A stretch of DNA of 64,000 bases from DATFVA01 sp963839165 (GTDB lineage: Bacteria > Bacteroidota > Ignavibacteria > Ignavibacteriales > Ignavibacteriaceae): assembly GCA_963839165.1 (NCBI GenBank), contig CAWIUG010000005.1:1574845-1638844 (forward strand), given 5' to 3'. The position numbers and the translations under genes are program-made. Numbering within the stretch: the first letter of the stretch is position 1; every line of letters begins with the position of its first letter. Under the pieces are notes generated by a model that searched no databases, was not told the DNA's origin, and worked only from the letters and a program-made list of their open reading frames with translations. Shown here piece by piece: positions 1 to 9,093 of this stretch.

Positions 1-669
1 TTTTATCAGGTCAAGTTTACCTTCACTACTGTATCCGGATGAATTTGAGAACAAAGCTGCGGCACATCCGTCGGCGAAGATGAGGTTCGCAAGAATATTA
101 TCCCTGCTGGGTTCTGTCTGAAGGTGAAGACTGCACAACTCTACTGACACCAGCAAGGTATTACTTTCAGTTGGTCCGTTCAACGCCTGCAGTACTGACT
201 CCATCCCGATAAGTGAGGCGGCACAGCCCATAAACCCGATATTCATTCTCTTTATTTCAAGCGGAAAGTTAAATTCATTTATCAGGTAGTAATCAATCCC
301 GGGAGCAAAAAATCCTGTACAGCTTATAGTAATAATTTTATTCAGATCTTTCGCAGCGAAGTTTGTCTTTTTAATTATTTTCTCTACAGCATTTTTAGTG
401 AGGATCTTTGACCATTTTTCATACTCAGTCATCCGCTGCTTTGTGTCGGGAGAAATGTATCCGCCGTTCAGCGAATAAAATTTTTCTTCGGCATTCGGTT
501 CTGCGTCCGGAATAACAATAGCCCTTTTGTCAATACCGGAATGCTGAGCAGCCATATCAATCAGTCTTGCGGCCGCATTACTTCCCGTCATTCTCTTTTT
601 AAGCTCAGAGGCAGCTTTTTCCTGGGTCACAAGGTATGGAGGAGATGATGTTTCAATATCTATCAGCAT
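1..669 (-). CDS. Type III polyketide synthase (chalcone/stilbene synthase-like), 3' end outside the window
   Basis: The minus strand is open from an ATG at 669 to the window edge, giving 223 N-terminal residues. The translation fits the N-terminal thiolase-fold half of type III PKSs. It has an S-C-T-G-F-F-A-P-G-I-D segment (residues 116-126), like the family's T-S-G-x-x-x-P-G-x-D motif. It then has G-F-M-G-C-A-A, whose Cys149 is in the position of the catalytic nucleophile. Such enzymes condense malonyl-CoA onto an acyl-CoA starter to make pyrones, resorcinols or phloroglucinols. The His and Asn of the catalytic triad would lie beyond the edge. The gene is divergent from the methyltransferase at 780, with a 110-bp gap that must hold both promoters. 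Family assignment is good; starter and product cannot be told. Confidence 0.85.
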   Translation of the reverse strand, partial: MLIDIETSSPPYLVTQEKAASELKKRMTGSNAAARLIDMAAQHSGIDKRAIVIPDAEPNAEEKFYSLNGGYISPDTKQRMTEYEKWSKILTKNAVEKIIKKTNFAAKDLNKIITISCTGFFAPGIDYYLINEFNFPLEIKRMNIGFMGCAASLIGMESVLQALNGPTESNTLLVSVELCSLHLQTEPSRDNILANLIFADGCAAALFSNSSGYSSEGKLDLIK

Positions 670-779
670 AATTTCTTTCAGGTTATGTGAATGAATTATC
701 CAAACTGTTCTCTATTGCAGCATTTCAATTTACTTCAGTTTCTGCTTAAATTAGAAAGATATAAATATAATAGTGTAAT

Positions 780-1376
780 ATGAATGAATTTTGGGATAAC
801 CGGTACTCTTCGGATGGATTTGTGTATGGAATCGCACCGAATGAGTTCTTCAAATCTGAGCTAATCAAGGTGCCTGCGGGCAGACTTCTTTCGCTGGCCG
901 AGGGAGAAGGGAGAAACGGAGTCTATGCGGCCGGTTTAGGTTGGAGTGTTGATGCTGTCGATTTCAGCTCCGTAGGAAAAGAGAAGGCCCTAAAACTAGC
1001 CGCTGAAAAGAAAGTTGAAATAAATTATACTGTCTCGGATCTGGCCGACTATCAGCCTGCAGATGAAACGTATGACGCTGTTTCAATAATATATATGCAT
1101 CTTAATCCCGGGCTTTCGAAGGTTGTACACAAAAGAGTGGTTGATGCCTTGAAGAAGGGCGGCAAAGTAATTATGGAGGTTTATGCAAAGGAACAGCTGG
1201 GAAAAGATTCCGGCGGTCCGCAGAATTATGACATGCTTTATTCTCTTGAGGAAATAGCAGAAAACTTCAGAGAATTGAAAACAGAGATATTAACGAAGGA
1301 ATATGTACACCTGAACGAAAGCATATATCATTCCGGAGAAGCTGTGGTAATAAGGTATGTGGGCGTTAAAGAATAA
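780..1376 (+). CDS. Class I SAM-dependent methyltransferase
   Basis: 198 residues. The N-terminus (W-D-N-R-Y, then Y-G-x-x-P-N) resembles TehB/UbiE-like small methyltransferases. A SAM-binding glycine motif L-A-E-G-E-G-R-N-G lies at about 39-47, and the acidic end of strand beta2 is D61. A later D-A-V-S-I-I segment fits motif II. No membrane segment or signal peptide is seen, so it should be cytosolic. The stop codon shares its last base with the ATG of the next gene (TAATG), so the two are probably translationally coupled. The divergent type III PKS next door makes polyketide tailoring one possible role, and glycan modification is the other. The substrate is unknown. Confidence 0.8.
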   Translation: MNEFWDNRYSSDGFVYGIAPNEFFKSELIKVPAGRLLSLAEGEGRNGVYAAGLGWSVDAVDFSSVGKEKALKLAAEKKVEINYTVSDLADYQPADETYDAVSIIYMHLNPGLSKVVHKRVVDALKKGGKVIMEVYAKEQLGKDSGGPQNYDMLYSLEEIAENFRELKTEILTKEYVHLNESIYHSGEAVVIRYVGVKE

Positions 1377-1888
1377 TGAAAAAAGTCCTGTTTATAACAT
1401 ATTTCTGGCCTCCCTCCGGTAAAGCAACCCTCCACTGGCCGCTTAACATTATAAAATACCTGCCTGCATCGGGGTGGCAGCCCGAGGTGCTTACGGTTGA
1501 GAATGAGTCGTTCACTCAGCGGGATGAAAGCCTGATGAAAGAGGTTGATCCAACTGTTAAAGTATATAAATCGAAAGCCCTTGAGCCTTTTAATATTTAT
1601 AGGCGATTTACCGGAAAGGGAAAAGATGAACAGCTGATCGCCTCAGAAACCATTTCTACTGAGAATAAAGGATTATCACATAAACTTTCGATCTGGCTGA
1701 GGATGAATGTCTTCGTTCCCGATGCAAGGATAGGCTGGTATTGGTCAGGCGTGAGAAAAGGGAAAAAGATACTTGAGCATAATGACTTCTCTGCCATAGT
1801 CACTATAGGTCCTCCTCACAGCACTCATCTTATCGGCAGGAAACTGAGTAAGTCTATATTCAATTCCTCACGTCCCGGTTCTAATTGA
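1376..1888 (+). CDS. GT4 glycosyltransferase, N-terminal part of a frameshifted gene
   Basis: This reading frame encodes the N-terminal Rossmann-like domain of a family 4 glycosyltransferase: M-K-K-V-L-F-I-T-Y-F-W-P-P-S-G, then a T-I-G-P-P-H-S-T-H motif near residue 142. The frame ends abruptly after a nonsense tail. The expected continuation (I-P-H-V-P-V-L-I-D-P-W) is found in the +1 frame from 1863, so a one-base insertion lies at about 1848-1854. Joined to the downstream frame, the gene would run 1376-2642 and encode about 420 residues, a normal GT4 length. The start overlaps the stop of the upstream methyltransferase by one base. It is either a recent pseudogene or a sequence error. Confidence 0.75.
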   Translation: MKKVLFITYFWPPSGKATLHWPLNIIKYLPASGWQPEVLTVENESFTQRDESLMKEVDPTVKVYKSKALEPFNIYRRFTGKGKDEQLIASETISTENKGLSHKLSIWLRMNVFVPDARIGWYWSGVRKGKKILEHNDFSAIVTIGPPHSTHLIGRKLSKSIFNSSRPGSN

Positions 1889-2642
1889 TCCCTGGGTGGA
1901 TATCATCTATTACAGGAATTTTAGGAGAAGTGCTCCTACCCTGGCACTCGATAATACCTGGAAAAGTCGGTTATGATCGAATGCATCATCTGTTGTCTTC
2001 GTAACCAAATCGACGCAGGAAGATTATAACAGGAAATATCCATTCATAAAAGATAAATCCAATGTTCTGTACTGGGGTTATAATGAAGAAAATTTTGAGG
2101 GTACCGAACAGAAAAATCCCCAAAAGGACTATAAGCTCCTTATACATGCAGGGAACATCTTCGATTATCAGAATCCGGGCTATCTCTGGAAAAGGATAAA
2201 AGAAAGAAATAATGATGAAGCGATAAGGATAAAGTTCATTGGGACTGTCAGTCCTGTTATAAAAAACGAAATTAAAAAGAACAGACTTACAGGTATGACT
2301 GATTATGCCGGATTTCTTCCATACAAAGAAATGTTAGGTGAGTTGCTAACTGCTGATTACCTTCTTGTGTGCGCAACCGAAAAAAGACATGTACCCGGCA
2401 AATTATTTGAATACCTGAGGACGGGCAAACCCATATTAGCCTTCGGTGATGATAACGACGAAGTAAAGAGCATATTGGAAAAAACCAACAGCGGGATGAT
2501 GTTCAGATATGATGAGGATCCCGAAGAATTCTTTGAGAAGGCAGATACTTTTAAGACAGATTTAGATGCTGTTAAAAAATTCGACCGCCGATCCATCGCC
2601 TCCCGTTTCGCACTGATTCTCAACCAGCTGAAAACTGGTTAA
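1855..2642 (+). pseudogene. GT4 glycosyltransferase, C-terminal part of the same frameshifted gene
   Basis: From about 1855 this frame continues the glycosyltransferase begun at 1376. It holds the domain linker (L-I-D-P-W-V-D), then from 1983 A-S-S-V-V-F-V-T-K-S-T, then the C-terminal nucleotide-sugar domain (L-L-I-H-A-G-N-I, P-G-K-L-F-E-Y-L-R-T-G-K-P-I-L-A-F). Its frame contains one TGA at about 1976-1978. The expected helix E-K-S-V-M-I-E is found there in a third frame, which suggests two compensating indels, one before and one after 1980. The only ATG-initiated open stretch is 2295-2642 (115 residues). Three disruptions within about 130 bp mean the gene is inactive if the sequence is right. 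Confidence 0.7.
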
Positions 2643-2684
2643 TTAAAAGTTTATTTATTTTATTAACAGAAAATATACTCATAA

Positions 2685-3668
2685 ATGACACTCAAAAAAT
2701 TACTGTCCCAAATCTTCGAATTAGAAGAGCTCCAGGATCAACCTCCGGTGTTGATAGATATAGGTGCCTCTGAATCAATACACAAATATTGGAAACAGAT
2801 TTCAAATTATTCTATTTGTGTTGCATTTGATGCTGATGATAGAGAATTAGGTTATACTGAAAAAGATACAGGTGATTTTAAAAAATTATATGTTTTTAAT
2901 TGTATTATAACAGATTCCGATAAAGATACTTCCGATTTTTTCTTAACAGAATCACCATATTGCTCCAGTACACTCCCTCCTTTTAATGAAAAATTAGAGC
3001 GATGGGCTTATGCAGAAAAATTTAAGGTTGTAAACGAGATAAAAATTAACTCTAAAAATCTTATGAGCTCACTTGGTGAGCTGAATATCAGTAGAATTGA
3101 TTGGTTTAAAAGTGATTCGCAGGGAATAGACTTAAGACTTTTTAAGTCATTATCGGAAGATATTAGGAATGAGATCATAGTAGCGGAATTTGAGCCGGGA
3201 CTGATTGATAGTTATAAAGGCGAGGACAAGTTATCAGAATTAATTAAATATTTTGAAACAGAAGAATTCTGGCTTTCGGATTTTAAAGTAAAAGGCTCCC
3301 AGAGGATTACACAAAAACAATTAGAGGAGAACTTTAGTTCTAAACTTTTTAAAAAATTAGCTCAGTTTTCCCATAAAATGAGTCCGGGGTGGGCAGAAAT
3401 AATCTACATAAAGGAATTTGGAGAATCACCTGATTCAATAAGGGAATTAATTTTAGGATGGGTTTTCTCAACGATTCTGGATCAACATGGTTATGCACTA
3501 CTCTTAACTGATAAAATAAAAAGTCTGGATGTTAAAAATCCATATCTGGATAAGACACTGAAGAAAATGATAAACTATTCAAGTAAACAGCTGCGGCGGA
3601 ATATTGTTTCCCTTAGGTTTCTTCCATCTTTTTACATAAAATTAAAACGTCTGGTTGGAATCCAATAA
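2685..3668 (+). CDS. FkbM-like methyltransferase
   Basis: 327 residues. The N-terminal part has a SAM-binding-like motif (V-L-I-D-I-G-A-S-E-S, about residues 22-31) and an acidic motif A-F-D-A-D-D at about 49-54. I-D-W-F-K-S-D-S-Q-G-I-D at about 138-149 matches the D-x-x-K-x-D-x-x-G-x-E pattern of FkbM-family O-methyltransferases. The C-terminal third is helical and not recognised. The start lies 42 bp after the broken glycosyltransferase. The 3' end overlaps the convergent gene at 3642 by 27 bp, so the two share no room for an ordinary terminator. Likely role: methylation of a glycan or lipid-linked sugar made by this locus (inferred). Confidence 0.7.
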   Translation: MTLKKLLSQIFELEELQDQPPVLIDIGASESIHKYWKQISNYSICVAFDADDRELGYTEKDTGDFKKLYVFNCIITDSDKDTSDFFLTESPYCSSTLPPFNEKLERWAYAEKFKVVNEIKINSKNLMSSLGELNISRIDWFKSDSQGIDLRLFKSLSEDIRNEIIVAEFEPGLIDSYKGEDKLSELIKYFETEEFWLSDFKVKGSQRITQKQLEENFSSKLFKKLAQFSHKMSPGWAEIIYIKEFGESPDSIRELILGWVFSTILDQHGYALLLTDKIKSLDVKNPYLDKTLKKMINYSSKQLRRNIVSLRFLPSFYIKLKRLVGIQ

Positions 3669-4919
3669 TCGCTGATATTGATCGGCGTATTTTTTAGCGA
3701 TGATGCTTAGAGTAAAGTTGGAAAGTACCTTAGTACGACTCTTGTTATTCAAACTGGTACGGGTATCTGCATCCAATCCAAGGAACCATAGAAATCCTTT
3801 CATCAGCTGCTCCGAACTCACTTCATCAGCTAAATAACCATTTTCCATATGATCAATCATATCCGGCATTCCACCAATATTAAATGCTAACACCGGTGTT
3901 CCACAAGCTAATGATTCCATTACCGTATTTGAAAGATTCTCCTGTACAGATGGGGCAACAAAGAGATCTGCAGAATTATAAAATTGAACTATTTTATCTG
4001 CATTTTCTAACCTTCCGGTATAAAATATATGGAAAGGTAAATCATTTAATTCTCTGCTGGTTGAAGAACCCATGACTATTATTTCGATATTATCCGATAG
4101 CTCAGGTTTGGTCCTGCTTAAGGATAATAATGCCTCCCTTAAATAAGGAAGCCCCTTTCTCTCTTCACTTGCTGTGTAAGCACTAAATAAAAAAATAAAT
4201 TTATTCTTAGGCAGGTTTAATGCATCCCTGGCTTCGTCAACTGCTTGCGGCTTAAATAATTCAGTATCAATTGGATTAGGTAAAGTACTAATTTTGCAGT
4301 TCTTCAAAAGATCACTTTTTTTCGATTCCCCGGCAAGCCAGTTACTGCATGCCAAAATTATAAATTGATTTCTATCAAATATTTTTTTCTTCTTATAAAA
4401 AGTAATTTTCGAAAAATCATTTTGTCCCCTGAAGATAAGTGATGGACAATCTCTACACTCTGTTATAAACTTGGTACACCCCAGGGAGTAATGACAGCCG
4501 CCCGTAAACACCCACATATCATGAAATGTCCATACTATTGGTTTCCTTAATTCCATCAATTTTTCCAAAGATTTTAATGAAAGAAAACCTCCGTTTACCC
4601 AGTGTAAGTTTATTATATCGGCTTTTTTGACTAGAGGATGATTATGAATCATCGTGCCGATGAAAGGAATTGTGAATCTTCCTTTTGCCTTTACAGAAAA
4701 AAACCTGATCAGCAAATAATCAACTATGACCCTTATCTTGGTTCTAAGCTTATAAAAATAGCCTGAATTGATCGAAGTTACTGAAGAATCACCGGACCTT
4801 TTTTGTTGGACGAGAATTTTTGAATTGATACCGATAGAGTTTAATGCAAAACTAATATTATAACAGGCTTTGGCCGCTCCTCCACTAAGGTCAGATGTAC
4901 TAATATGCAAAATGTTCAT
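3642..4919 (-). CDS. GT4 family glycosyltransferase
   Basis: 425 residues. The N-terminus M-N-I-L-H-I-S-T-S-D-L-S-G-G-A-A-K-A is the typical opening of WcaC-like group 1 glycosyltransferases. A W-T-F-H-D-M-W-V-F-T-G-G-C-H motif follows near residue 130, with a small cluster of cysteines after it (G-C-T-K-F, C-R-D-C-P), a frequent feature of this subgroup. The C-terminal donor-binding region has P-S-V-Q-E-N-L-S-N-T-V-M-E-S-L-A-C-G-T-P-V. It is the last gene of the minus-strand glycan operon. Its ATG overlaps the stop of the upstream FkbM gene by 4 bp (ATGA). It acts in the cytosol on a nucleotide-sugar donor; the sugar is unknown. Confidence 0.9.
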   Translation of the reverse strand: MNILHISTSDLSGGAAKACYNISFALNSIGINSKILVQQKRSGDSSVTSINSGYFYKLRTKIRVIVDYLLIRFFSVKAKGRFTIPFIGTMIHNHPLVKKADIINLHWVNGGFLSLKSLEKLMELRKPIVWTFHDMWVFTGGCHYSLGCTKFITECRDCPSLIFRGQNDFSKITFYKKKKIFDRNQFIILACSNWLAGESKKSDLLKNCKISTLPNPIDTELFKPQAVDEARDALNLPKNKFIFLFSAYTASEERKGLPYLREALLSLSRTKPELSDNIEIIVMGSSTSRELNDLPFHIFYTGRLENADKIVQFYNSADLFVAPSVQENLSNTVMESLACGTPVLAFNIGGMPDMIDHMENGYLADEVSSEQLMKGFLWFLGLDADTRTSLNNKSRTKVLSNFTLSIIAKKYADQYQRLLDSNQTF

Positions 4920-5722
4920 ACGATATTTTTATAAGCAAAAATATTTAGCTGCAGATCCATTGCAGGATTCTGAACATTTATTTTGTTCTTAAATGGGATA
5001 TGTTTTTCATATACAGAGTTGATAAAATACCTGAAGCCGTACTGAGATAATATCCCAAGTATCTTATTAAGGTCCTGCCCGCGGTCAGCAAAAGAATGAT
5101 ATTCGATGAATATATTTTTTATCTTTGAAATACTGTCTCCCAGATCTATAATGACTTCCGTTTCTGCCCCCTCGATATCCATTTTCAGAAAATCGATAAT
5201 GCCCTGCTCCTGTTCAACCATCTCCTTAAGCCTGATTGAATCAACTTTTACTTTATCCCCTTTTCCGTAAACCGAGCCTGCATCTGCTGAGTCAGAATAA
5301 AAATCCAACCCTTGATTATTTATCCATATCGCCTTAGAATAAACTTCAATTCCCTTGATATTATTCTTTTGCAGATTACCTTTAAGTATGCCGGTTATAT
5401 TTTTATCTGCTTCAAAGGCTTTTATCCTTGCATCCGGAAAATGTTTTTTAAAGAATAAACAGCTGATACCTATGTTTGCGCCGCAGTCATAAATTAGTGG
5501 AGATAGAGAATCTGTCTCGAATAGGTAGTACTGTTTGACAAATATTTCCTTAAACTGGTAGATGAATGATAGGCAATCGGTAACAGTGACATTATAATTC
5601 AGAAATTTTATTTCCCGGTTTTCATATCGGGGTGTTTTTCCATACAGGAATAAGAGTCTGAGATATTCTCTGTAGTACCTGTTTGTTAAAGACAAACCGA
5701 TTATTTCTGATACAGGATTCAT
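4916..5722 (-). CDS. FkbM family methyltransferase
   Basis: 268 residues with the full FkbM layout. The SAM motif Y-D-C-G-A-N-I-G-I-S lies near residues 78-87, the acidic F-E-A-D near 102-105, and F-L-K-M-D-I-E-G-A-E near 188-197. The family methylates hydroxyl groups of sugars or polyketides using S-adenosylmethionine. The start abuts the stop of the upstream glycosyltransferase with no gap, and the 3' end overlaps the next one by 4 bp. It is therefore co-translated with two glycosyltransferases and most likely adds an O-methyl group to the growing oligosaccharide. The acceptor sugar is not predictable. Confidence 0.88.
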   Translation of the reverse strand: MNPVSEIIGLSLTNRYYREYLRLLFLYGKTPRYENREIKFLNYNVTVTDCLSFIYQFKEIFVKQYYLFETDSLSPLIYDCGANIGISCLFFKKHFPDARIKAFEADKNITGILKGNLQKNNIKGIEVYSKAIWINNQGLDFYSDSADAGSVYGKGDKVKVDSIRLKEMVEQEQGIIDFLKMDIEGAETEVIIDLGDSISKIKNIFIEYHSFADRGQDLNKILGILSQYGFRYFINSVYEKHIPFKNKINVQNPAMDLQLNIFAYKNIV

Positions 5723-6931
5723 TTACTTATGATAAACCTTTTTAAATGCTTTGTGATATCCGTCTAAAACACTGTTTATATTAATTTCATTTTTAATTAT
5801 ATCAAACGAATTTTGACCCATCTTCGAAGCAGTCTCAGGATTATTAAGAAGTATCCTTATTTTATCTGCAAGGTCCACCTTATCACCTTCCGAGAATATA
5901 TAACCATTATATCCGTTTCTTATCAGCTCTTTTTCAGTACCGTCACAAACAGAACAAATAACTGGCTTCCCGAAACTCATCGCTTCATTGATTGATAGTC
6001 CACCCATCCCCGCCAGCACATATACTGCGGACGACATTAGATATCGGCCAAGCTCAACAGGATCGTAGGTGCTTCCAGAGAAGAAAATATTATTCGTTAA
6101 ATTTAACCTGCCTGCCAGTTTCTGTAATTCCTCTTTTTCAGGACCCTCTCCAATCACATATAATTCAATGTCGTTATAATCTTCTTTTAAGATGGCTGCA
6201 GCTTCTATTAGGAGATCCACTCTCTTCCATTTAACAAGTCTGCCTATATGAATGATTCTGTGATTGTTCTGAAGAATACCTTCATCCTCGAGTTTTTCTT
6301 TTGCGGAAAATAAACGTGAAGTGTCGGGAGAATTATATGTAATGAAAATCTTTTCCCTGTCAACTCCATAAGAACCAAATATATCATAGGCGTCTGATAT
6401 ATAATCCACATGAGCATCAACAAAATTAAATATGATCGATCTTACAAATGTAAGGAGTTTTATCTTTAAGAGTGAAAATAAGGATTTCTGATATTTGGTT
6501 TTCCCCTCATCTTCAGAATATATATTACCTTCAGTATAAAATTTTACAGCTTCTTTCTTACGAGGAATTCTAAAAGGAATTTCTTTATATATCAATGCTG
6601 TTCTGCCGAGTTTCATTTTTAACAGCACTGTTGGCAGAAAAACAAATCCGAGGATATAGGGCCAGGTCGTCACAATAATGTCGGGTTTATTTTCTGATAT
6701 AAATTGATTAAACCCTTTGAAGAATTCTCTTCCATACCAGGTTTTATACTCAGGTAACTTGTGGACGTTAAACTCTACTTCAGACTCGCTCTGGAAAACT
6801 CCCTTCCCGATGATTTCACTTTTGCTGAAAGGAATAAGAACAGAAACATCAATATCATTTAATTCGTTTAAGCGGTTTAATACAAAATTGTAATAATGCG
6901 GTAAACCTCCGAAAGTAAATAAAACTTTCAT
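5723..6931 (-). CDS. GT4 family glycosyltransferase
   Basis: 402 residues from the ATG at 6931, chosen because it gives an ATGA overlap with the upstream stop. A TTG four codons earlier is the alternative. The N-terminal domain starts M-K-V-L-F-T-F-G-G-L-P-H-Y-Y-N-F. The C-terminal domain has I-I-H-I-G-R-L-V-K-W-K-R-V-D-L-L-I-E-A, E-L-Y-V-I-G-E-G-P-E and a G-L-S-I-N-E-A-M-S-F-G-K-P-V-I donor-binding motif with the conserved Glu pair. This is a standard GT-B retaining glycosyltransferase of the surface-polysaccharide type. It sits between a methyltransferase and an FkbM methyltransferase in the operon. Confidence 0.9.
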   Translation of the reverse strand: MKVLFTFGGLPHYYNFVLNRLNELNDIDVSVLIPFSKSEIIGKGVFQSESEVEFNVHKLPEYKTWYGREFFKGFNQFISENKPDIIVTTWPYILGFVFLPTVLLKMKLGRTALIYKEIPFRIPRKKEAVKFYTEGNIYSEDEGKTKYQKSLFSLLKIKLLTFVRSIIFNFVDAHVDYISDAYDIFGSYGVDREKIFITYNSPDTSRLFSAKEKLEDEGILQNNHRIIHIGRLVKWKRVDLLIEAAAILKEDYNDIELYVIGEGPEKEELQKLAGRLNLTNNIFFSGSTYDPVELGRYLMSSAVYVLAGMGGLSINEAMSFGKPVICSVCDGTEKELIRNGYNGYIFSEGDKVDLADKIRILLNNPETASKMGQNSFDIIKNEININSVLDGYHKAFKKVYHK

Positions 6932-7593
6932 ATTCCCAGACAATTCTCTTCACGATAAAAAATACTTGTGCTGGTGTAATGAGCGGTTATCGGTGACATA
7001 CCCCAAAAGGCCAGCTGTTTAAAATGATTATTAGTCAGATGCACAACAGCATTCCGGTAAAGCTCCAGCTCAGAATTATCAAAAATAATAATACCATCTT
7101 CTTTAAGTTTCCTGATACTATTTTTTACAGAATTTTCTCTATCTCTTCCATCGATAATAATGATATCAAACTGCTTCTTCTGGTTAACTACTTCCCTGCA
7201 ATATTCACCACCGTATTTTAACTCCCTGTAAATTACTTGTGCATTCTCGGGTAGCCATATTTTTATTTTCTTATACCAATCCTGATCGTTTTCCACAGCG
7301 ATTATCGAATTAACCCTTTCAGAATACCAGATCGTCGAATTTCCGCAGCCGTATTCAAATACATCAAAATTATTTTTAAGTCTGGGTTCAATAAACTTTA
7401 AAAAGGGATAGGTATTCCAGGGGATAGGTTTACTATTTTTATCCACTGATTCCTTCTTATAAAAGCTGTTAAACCAACCGTCATCCACCAGCGTGCTTTC
7501 CAGCGATAGTTGAACGCAGGCTCCCAGCCTGATCCTATTCAGAAACTTCCAGGCTGCATTTCTTAAAAATTTATACTTTTTATTTTTAGTCAT
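6928..7593 (-). CDS. Class I SAM-dependent methyltransferase
   Basis: 221 residues. F-E-Y-G-C-G-N-S-T-I-W-Y (about 79-90) is SAM motif I, A-V-E-N-D is the acidic turn, and F-D-I-I-I-I-D-G-R-D (about 140-149) corresponds to motif II. This resembles FkbM-like and macrocin-O-methyltransferase-like enzymes, but lacks the K-x-D-x-E-G-x-E signature of true FkbM proteins. Its start lies inside the flippase gene (8-bp overlap), and its stop overlaps the next glycosyltransferase start. It is embedded in the glycan operon. Substrate not determined. Confidence 0.75.
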   Translation of the reverse strand: MTKNKKYKFLRNAAWKFLNRIRLGACVQLSLESTLVDDGWFNSFYKKESVDKNSKPIPWNTYPFLKFIEPRLKNNFDVFEYGCGNSTIWYSERVNSIIAVENDQDWYKKIKIWLPENAQVIYRELKYGGEYCREVVNQKKQFDIIIIDGRDRENSVKNSIRKLKEDGIIIFDNSELELYRNAVVHLTNNHFKQLAFWGMSPITAHYTSTSIFYREENCLGI

Positions 7594-9082
7594 TTTCGGA
7601 ATTACTCAGATTCTTTCTCCATTCTGCAGGATTTTTCCATTTTTTATAGAAGCCTGCCAGACTCTCAATCTCCCTGATCTCAAAAAATCTGAGGAAATAA
7701 AGTATAAAAGGGAATATGATCAGCAGGATGGTTTTAGCAATCAGATCAAATAATAAATTAAGATTAAAAATTAAAGAAATCAGGTATAAACCTACTCCTA
7801 TAGATATAGTTATGGCAACCTTGATGTTCTCAAATGGTATTTTATAGTACTTTTGAGATATATGATAAGATAACCAATATAGAAAAATAAAAGAAATCAG
7901 GGTTGAGTAAGCGGCGGCCATCATTCCCCAGATTGGTATCAAGATAATATTTAGTATTATGTTAAGAAGCGAGGCTGTTAAGGTTATAATAGCCAGGGAC
8001 TTTGTCTTTTTTGTAAGCAGCATCCCCAGTGTGGCAACAATTCTCATTCCGAAAAATATGTATGAGAATACTATAACAGGTATTACTTTTGCGGCACCCC
8101 AGTACTCCGGATTCAATGCGAATATCTTGATGATGTGCCCGCTGAACAGAGAGATGGCAAGACTTATCCAGACTAACAAGAATGTCAAATATGTCAGCAG
8201 CTTGGAGAAATACCTTTTGTCACCTTCCTGCTGATAAATCTTGTAGGCAAAAGGCATCAGAGCAAGACTGAAAGGCATAATGATAAACATATTGACTACA
8301 CCCGATATCCTGTAACCAAGATCATATAGTCCAAGTTCATTGTAATTGGTGAAATATTTCAGGATGTACCTGTCGCTTACATTCAGGATCAGCATTGCTA
8401 CTGATGTGAATATCATTGGAAACCCGAAGCTAATTGCTACCTTAATGATCTCCTTCTCAAATTTATGGAGCATACTCTTTAACATTGAAGGTAGCAGCAG
8501 TATGAAGAGGATCGCTTCGCTTAGAATGTATGAGTACAGAACTCCGCTGACGCCAAGTTTTTTGTAGGCAACAAAGAATATGATGAAGCCTAATGTAAAT
8601 ACTAGTTTGGTCAGATTGCTCGCCGTAAACCAGCCGGATTTTTCATCGGCCCTGAGCTTATTTGAGAAAAAGATATTCAGAACTCTCAAGGCAATAATGT
8701 AAATGGCCAGCCGCAGGTAAAGATAAAATTCGGATGAGTCCTGAAAGTATGATGAGATGAAAGGAACGCTCAGTTCCCCCAGTGCAATAAAAATAACAAG
8801 GATAAATACTGATACTATACTTAATGTATAGAAGATACTGTTTTTTCTCTCCTGATAATCACTATGATTGGAGAGCATCACAAGTGACTGACCAAGTCCG
8901 AAATTCAGAAGTTCAGTAAAGATTGAAATGGTTACTTCAAGGATCCCTAATACCCCGAACTCACTGACTGAAAAAAAAGTTGAATATATAGGAAGTAATA
9001 TTATCCCGGAGGCTTTGGTTGCAAGATTACTGATGCTGTATATAAAAGAATGTTTAACTAAATATTTTAATTTATCGAGCAT
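7586..9082 (-). CDS. Wzx-like oligosaccharide flippase (MOP superfamily polysaccharide biosynthesis protein)
   Basis: 498 residues, almost entirely hydrophobic, with about 12-14 predicted membrane spans. The N-terminus (L-V-K-H-S-F-I-Y-S-I-S-N-L-A-T-K-A-S-G) is typical of RfbX/Wzx-type flippases, which move undecaprenyl-linked oligosaccharides across the inner membrane. It lies 11 bp downstream of the YfhO-like gene and overlaps the next methyltransferase by 8 bp. A flippase in the same operon as glycosyltransferases and methyltransferases supports assembly of a lipid-linked repeat unit. No Wzy polymerase or Wzz is seen in the window. Confidence 0.88.
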   Translation of the reverse strand: MLDKLKYLVKHSFIYSISNLATKASGIILLPIYSTFFSVSEFGVLGILEVTISIFTELLNFGLGQSLVMLSNHSDYQERKNSIFYTLSIVSVFILVIFIALGELSVPFISSYFQDSSEFYLYLRLAIYIIALRVLNIFFSNKLRADEKSGWFTASNLTKLVFTLGFIIFFVAYKKLGVSGVLYSYILSEAILFILLLPSMLKSMLHKFEKEIIKVAISFGFPMIFTSVAMLILNVSDRYILKYFTNYNELGLYDLGYRISGVVNMFIIMPFSLALMPFAYKIYQQEGDKRYFSKLLTYLTFLLVWISLAISLFSGHIIKIFALNPEYWGAAKVIPVIVFSYIFFGMRIVATLGMLLTKKTKSLAIITLTASLLNIILNIILIPIWGMMAAAYSTLISFIFLYWLSYHISQKYYKIPFENIKVAITISIGVGLYLISLIFNLNLLFDLIAKTILLIIFPFILYFLRFFEIREIESLAGFYKKWKNPAEWRKNLSNSEND

Positions 9083-9093
9083 TAAATACTTCT

